From an uncultured Lachnospiraceae bacterium (lineage in GTDB: Bacteria > Bacillota > Clostridia > Lachnospirales > Lachnospiraceae): a stretch of 34,430 nucleotides of DNA. The notes beneath the pieces are model-generated. The model did not search any database. It was not told the DNA's origin and was given only the letters and a program-made list of their open reading frames with translations. A program made the translations under genes and the position numbers. The DNA lies in assembly GCA_947177445.1 (NCBI GenBank), contig CAMWUL010000033.1:1-34430 (forward strand), written 5' to 3'. Positions 31,433 to 34,430 of this stretch are shown here, piece by piece (the stretch's first letter is position 1; every line of letters begins with the position of its first letter).

Positions 31433-32170
31433 ATGGGAATCCTAATACTGACGGTTGTGTCATTTCTTTTTGCTGCAGGAGCCTATTTTCTTTACCGTGC
31501 CTTTCAGGCTTCCGTAGATAAACGTACTCTGAATTACCAAAGCGACCTTCTGGAAAAGCACTGCCAGGAGGTACAGAATATGTACACGCAGACCCGGGGC
31601 TGGCGTCATGATTATCACAGTCATATCCAGACTATGAAGGCGCACCTGGCCATGGGAAATCTGACGGCGCTGGAAGCTTACCTCAATGAGCTGGACAAAG
31701 ATCTGACTTCGGTAGACACTGTAATCAAAACCGGAAATGTGATGATTGATGCCGTGCTGAACAGCAAAATTTCCCTGGCTAAGGCCAGAGGAATCGCCGT
31801 GGAAGCGAAAGCCATGGTTCCCGAAAATCCTGCCCCCTTTGTCTCGGAGGTGGATCTGTGTCTGATCATAGGCAACCTGATGGACAATTCCATGGAAGCC
31901 TGTATGAAAACCAGGGCCTCGGAAAATCGTTTCATCCGAATCTACATCGACATTTTGAAAAGTCAGCTCTATATCTACATTATGAACGGCATGGAGGAAC
32001 GCCCAAAGCGTCAGGGCCTGCGTTATCTGTCCACCAAAGACAGCAAAAGCCACGGCTTCGGCCTCATGCGCGTGGACAAGGTGGTGGAACGGTATCACGG
32101 CTATTTAGACCGGCAGGATGAAGATGGCGTCTTTGTCACGGAAATAATGCTCCCTCTGCAGTCGGCATAA
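31433..32170 (+). CDS. GHKL-type sensor histidine kinase with minimal N-terminus
   Basis: This 245-residue kinase is of the HPK10/AgrC kind. The phospho-acceptor His59 lies in RGWRHDYHSHIQTM, the N box is GNLMDNSMEAC (about 151-161), and the G box is SHGFGLMRV (about 205-213). Only one membrane helix is present (about 3-23). The multi-helix sensing domain of AgrC-like proteins is missing, so it either senses through a partner, such as the exporter encoded next, or reads a membrane or internal signal. GGGGG lies 8 bases before the ATG, and the gene begins two bases after the regulator gene, so they share a transcript that ends at the terminator following it. Confidence 0.88.
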   Translation: MGILILTVVSFLFAAGAYFLYRAFQASVDKRTLNYQSDLLEKHCQEVQNMYTQTRGWRHDYHSHIQTMKAHLAMGNLTALEAYLNELDKDLTSVDTVIKTGNVMIDAVLNSKISLAKARGIAVEAKAMVPENPAPFVSEVDLCLIIGNLMDNSMEACMKTRASENRFIRIYIDILKSQLYIYIMNGMEERPKRQGLRYLSTKDSKSHGFGLMRVDKVVERYHGYLDRQDEDGVFVTEIMLPLQSA

Positions 32171-32188
32171 ACATATCAGAAACCACTC

Positions 32189-32220
32189 GTGCACGAAATC
32201 GACCATTCGTGCACTTTTTT
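32189..32220 (+). terminator. Rho-independent terminator of the LytTR two-component operon
   Basis: GTGCACGAA (32189-32197) pairs perfectly with TTCGTGCAC (32206-32214) around an 8-base loop, followed by six T. Confidence 0.88.
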
Positions 32221-32239
32221 CATATTTGTCACAAACCCG

Positions 32240-32266
32240 TGATATCATGTGCAGGCCATGATATCA
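32240..32266. promoter_or_regulatory. Perfect 10-base inverted repeat upstream of the ABC exporter, probable operator
   Basis: TGATATCATG (32240-32249) and CATGATATCA (32257-32266) flank 7 bases, about 30 bases before the exporter ATG. A possible -10, TATCAT (32243-32248), lies inside the left arm. There is no T tract, so it is not a terminator. Confidence 0.6.
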
Positions 32267-32296
32267 AAGCCATTTACAGCCAGGGGGAAACTGTCT

Positions 32297-34174
32297 ATGA
32301 ACACCAGCAATACTGAATTTGAACCAAAACATCATTCCATTGCCGGCAATATCCTCTTTTTTATCCGCCATTATAAGAGGTACGAGCCGGCTGTGCTGTG
32401 GATCTGTGCCGGAGAAATCCTGCTTGGCTCCCTGCTTCCGCTGTTCTACATTTATCTGCCAAAAATCACCATCGATTTGGCGGCGCAAAAAACCGCCCCG
32501 GGAAGACTTCTGTTTCTTCTGGGTGGCTTTACCCTTTTGTTGATGCTTCTGGAGGGTCTGAAAAGCGGACTTGGCAGCGGAAAATATAATCTGTACAATA
32601 CTCAGCGGACCAATCTGGTGGGAATGCTTTTTCTGAAAAGTCTGCGGATCAAATATGAATATACTGAGTCCGGCCCCGTAAAAAAAATGTATATGAAGGC
32701 CTGCCGATCAGTGGACAGCGGCGACTGGTCAGCCAGTTCAAGGATGGTCAGCGAATCCGTATCTCTGCTGATCAATATTCTCAGCTTTCTCCTCTATTCC
32801 ACTGTCATTGGTTATCTGAGTCCGGGAATGCTGTTGGCGCTGTTGCTTCTTTCGGCGTTAAACTATCTGATCAGCATGGGCCGTATTCGTTTTGAAGAAT
32901 CTCTGCGGGAGGAGGATGCCACAGCCCAAAAGCATTATCAATGCATCTACAGCTCCATGGGAAATATGAAGGGCGCAAAAGACATCCGCATTTTCGGCAT
33001 GCAGCACTGGCTGCTTCAGCTGCGGGATCATGTATTGGGAGAATTGCGGTCTCTGGAGGAAAGGCGGCAGCGAAAAAATGCCTTTTATGAGTGGATCGGA
33101 ATCCTTCTGTCAGCAGTGCGGGATCTGGGGGCATATGCTTATCTGCTGTACCGAGCCTCCTGCGGAACCATCGGTTCGGGAGAATTCGTATTGTATTTTG
33201 GTGCTGTCACAGGTTTTTCCGGCTTTATGTCCGGCATTATGGGCGCCCTCGCTTCACTCCGGGGAGCCGCTAACAGCACAGATTATATAAGGGCCTACCT
33301 GGACCTTCCCGAAGAAGATCTTACCAGCGGAAACACGCATATCGATACACAGCGGCCTCCTCTTGAAATCGAGTTCCGGGACGTTTGCTTTTCCTACAAG
33401 GAATCTGAAGGGGCGGAAGGAGACACCGCACCCTGCACCAAAGAAATTTTCCGGGATCTGAATCTGAAAATCCGCCAGGGAGAAAAGATAGCGCTGGTGG
33501 GGATCAATGGCGCCGGCAAAACCACTTTGGTAAAGCTTCTCTGCGGAATTTATGACCCGGATCAGGGCCAGATTCTGATCAATGGAATAAATCGGAGGGA
33601 ATTTCCCAAGACCGAATATTACAGATTATTTTCCGTAGTGTTTCAGGAACAGCTGATTCTGCCCTTTACCGTAGGAGAAAATCTTGCCATGGACAGGATG
33701 GATCAGGTGAATGAAGAAAAAGCCTGGGAAGCCCTGGACAAGGCCGGGTTAAAGCAGACCTTTCTGGAAAAGGGGATAGGAATCAGATCCTACATGACCA
33801 AAGTCATGATGGAGGACGGCGTCGAGCTGTCCGGCGGCCAGCAGCAACGGTTTCTGTTGGCCAGAGCCCTTTACAAGGACGCCCCCGTTCTGGTGCTGGA
33901 TGAACCCACGGCGGCTCTGGATCCTTTGGCTGAACGCGAGGTTTACCAGCATTACAATCAGTACAGCCAGGGAAAAACTGCTCTCTTTATCTCCCACCGT
34001 CTTGCCAGCACCCGTTTTTCCGACAGGATCCTGCTTTTGGAAAACGGACGGATTGCGGAGTCAGGAACCCACCGGGAGCTGATGCAGGCAGGCGGTTCTT
34101 ATGCCAAAATGTACGAAATACAAAGCAGTTATTATACAGGAGGTGATCCGGATGGAATCCAATTTGACAGATAA
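32297..34174 (+). CDS. ABC exporter subunit 1 (membrane domain fused to ATPase)
   Basis: This 625-residue half-transporter has six membrane helices (about residues 30-310) followed by an ATPase domain (about 355-605). Walker A is GINGAGKTT (about 401-409), the signature is LSGGQQQR (about 512-519), Walker B is VLVLDEPTAALD (about 530-541), and the H-loop is SHRL. No peptidase C39 domain is present. It is of the MdlB/MsbA type, which exports lipids, drugs or peptides. The ATG at 32297 has GGGGG 9 bases upstream; the in-frame ATG at 32249 lies inside the inverted repeat. It overlaps the next exporter gene by 23 bases, so the two probably form a heterodimer. The substrate is unknown. Confidence 0.92.
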   Translation: MNTSNTEFEPKHHSIAGNILFFIRHYKRYEPAVLWICAGEILLGSLLPLFYIYLPKITIDLAAQKTAPGRLLFLLGGFTLLLMLLEGLKSGLGSGKYNLYNTQRTNLVGMLFLKSLRIKYEYTESGPVKKMYMKACRSVDSGDWSASSRMVSESVSLLINILSFLLYSTVIGYLSPGMLLALLLLSALNYLISMGRIRFEESLREEDATAQKHYQCIYSSMGNMKGAKDIRIFGMQHWLLQLRDHVLGELRSLEERRQRKNAFYEWIGILLSAVRDLGAYAYLLYRASCGTIGSGEFVLYFGAVTGFSGFMSGIMGALASLRGAANSTDYIRAYLDLPEEDLTSGNTHIDTQRPPLEIEFRDVCFSYKESEGAEGDTAPCTKEIFRDLNLKIRQGEKIALVGINGAGKTTLVKLLCGIYDPDQGQILINGINRREFPKTEYYRLFSVVFQEQLILPFTVGENLAMDRMDQVNEEKAWEALDKAGLKQTFLEKGIGIRSYMTKVMMEDGVELSGGQQQRFLLARALYKDAPVLVLDEPTAALDPLAEREVYQHYNQYSQGKTALFISHRLASTRFSDRILLLENGRIAESGTHRELMQAGGSYAKMYEIQSSYYTGGDPDGIQFDR

Positions 34175-34430
34175 GCTGCCTCTTAAAGAGCATCTGCAGA
34201 ATGTCAAAAAAATAATGCGTTTCATAAGAGAAATGGATCCAAATTGTTTTCGCATCATGTGCCTGGTACAGGTCGTTCAGGTGAGCATTCCCTATATTGA
34301 GCTTCTGCTCTCCGCCTACATTCTGGACGCTGTCAGCGCCCGAAAAGACTTCCGGGAAATGATGATGGTGATCCTGCTCTCCATGACCGGAATCCTGGTT
34401 CTGCGCTTTCTCGCCTCCGCTATAAGCCAT
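34152..34430 (+). CDS. ABC exporter subunit 2, N-terminal part (cut by window edge)
   Basis: Ninety-three codons are open to the window edge. The protein starts MESNLTDKLPLKEHLQNV, followed by hydrophobic segments such as IPYIELLLSAYILDAV and MMVILLSMTGILVLRF, which match the first helices of an ABC exporter membrane domain. AGGAGGTGATCC, a near-perfect anti-Shine-Dalgarno match, precedes the ATG and lies inside the preceding gene. The two genes overlap by 23 bases, so they should be made in equal amounts. The ATPase part lies outside the window. Confidence 0.85.
   Translation, partial: MESNLTDKLPLKEHLQNVKKIMRFIREMDPNCFRIMCLVQVVQVSIPYIELLLSAYILDAVSARKDFREMMMVILLSMTGILVLRFLASAISH

Noticed and set aside
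32185..32214. Two ACTCGTGCAC/ATTCGTGCAC copies 20 bases apart, considered as a LytTR direct-repeat binding site
   Set aside because: GTGCACGAA and TTCGTGCAC form the stem of a terminator with six T after it, which explains the repetition.

Overview
The window looks like chromosomal DNA of an anaerobic Clostridia member, most likely Lachnospiraceae (inference). The grounds are strong AGGAGG-type ribosome sites, roughly 50% GC, a pyrophosphate-type phosphofructokinase, a rubredoxin-first ('reverse') rubrerythrin with PerR, many GHKL/LytTR and PAS-type signalling proteins, and a vanG-type operon of the sort known as intrinsic in gut Clostridia. No phage, insertion sequence or CRISPR array was seen. 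The longest gene-free stretch is about 210 bases.

Layout. 1-2.2 kb (minus): a sugar-type solute-binding lipoprotein cut by the window edge and a PHP-domain protein, each with its own sigma-A-like promoter. 2.3-4.0 kb (minus): an RlmI-type rRNA methyltransferase and a DUF3592-like membrane protein. 4.2 kb: tRNA-Pro(CGG) with its own promoter and terminator, followed by an AT-rich lipoprotein gene. 5.2-9.1 kb (plus): an O-antigen-ligase-like protein, a membrane protein with 12-residue repeats, and a GT-C/GT39-like protein; this may be a surface-polymer locus. 9.1-14.0 kb (minus): AI-2E-family permease, RluA-type pseudouridine synthase, PPi-phosphofructokinase and RsmF-type methyltransferase. 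14.1-17.2 kb (minus): a 1045-residue hybrid sensor kinase with its own promoter and a large terminator hairpin.

17.3-26.5 kb is an envelope block. On the minus strand lie a sensor kinase and an OmpR-type regulator (kinase first), then a MGDG-synthase/UgtP-like glycosyltransferase overlapping a flippase-like LPG_synthase_TM protein. Divergently on the plus strand runs a complete vanG-type set: D-Ala-D-Ser ligase, VanXY D,D-peptidase and membrane-bound VanT serine racemase. VanT makes D-Ser, VanG joins it to D-Ala, and VanXY removes D-Ala-ending precursors, so the cell can build vancomycin-insensitive precursors. The divergent kinase/regulator is the natural candidate controller, but its identity as VanRS is inferred from position only.

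26.5-30.6 kb is a redox/sulfur block: a Crp/Fnr-family regulator, a convergent CoA-disulfide-reductase/rhodanese fusion coupled to a single-domain rhodanese, and a divergent perR - reverse rubrerythrin - rubredoxin operon. The shared 180-base control region carries a 23-base palindrome over the perR start site (probable PerR box). It also carries a TGTGA/TCACA palindrome centred at about -41 of the rhodanese promoter, which fits class-II activation by a Crp-type regulator, plausibly the one encoded next door.

30.7-34.4 kb (plus): a LytTR response regulator and a short GHKL kinase with a clear terminator, then a heterodimeric ABC exporter whose upstream region has a perfect 10-base inverted repeat. 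The second exporter subunit runs off the window end. Many genes have start codons downstream of their longest reading frame; the starts given here were chosen by ribosome-site spacing.
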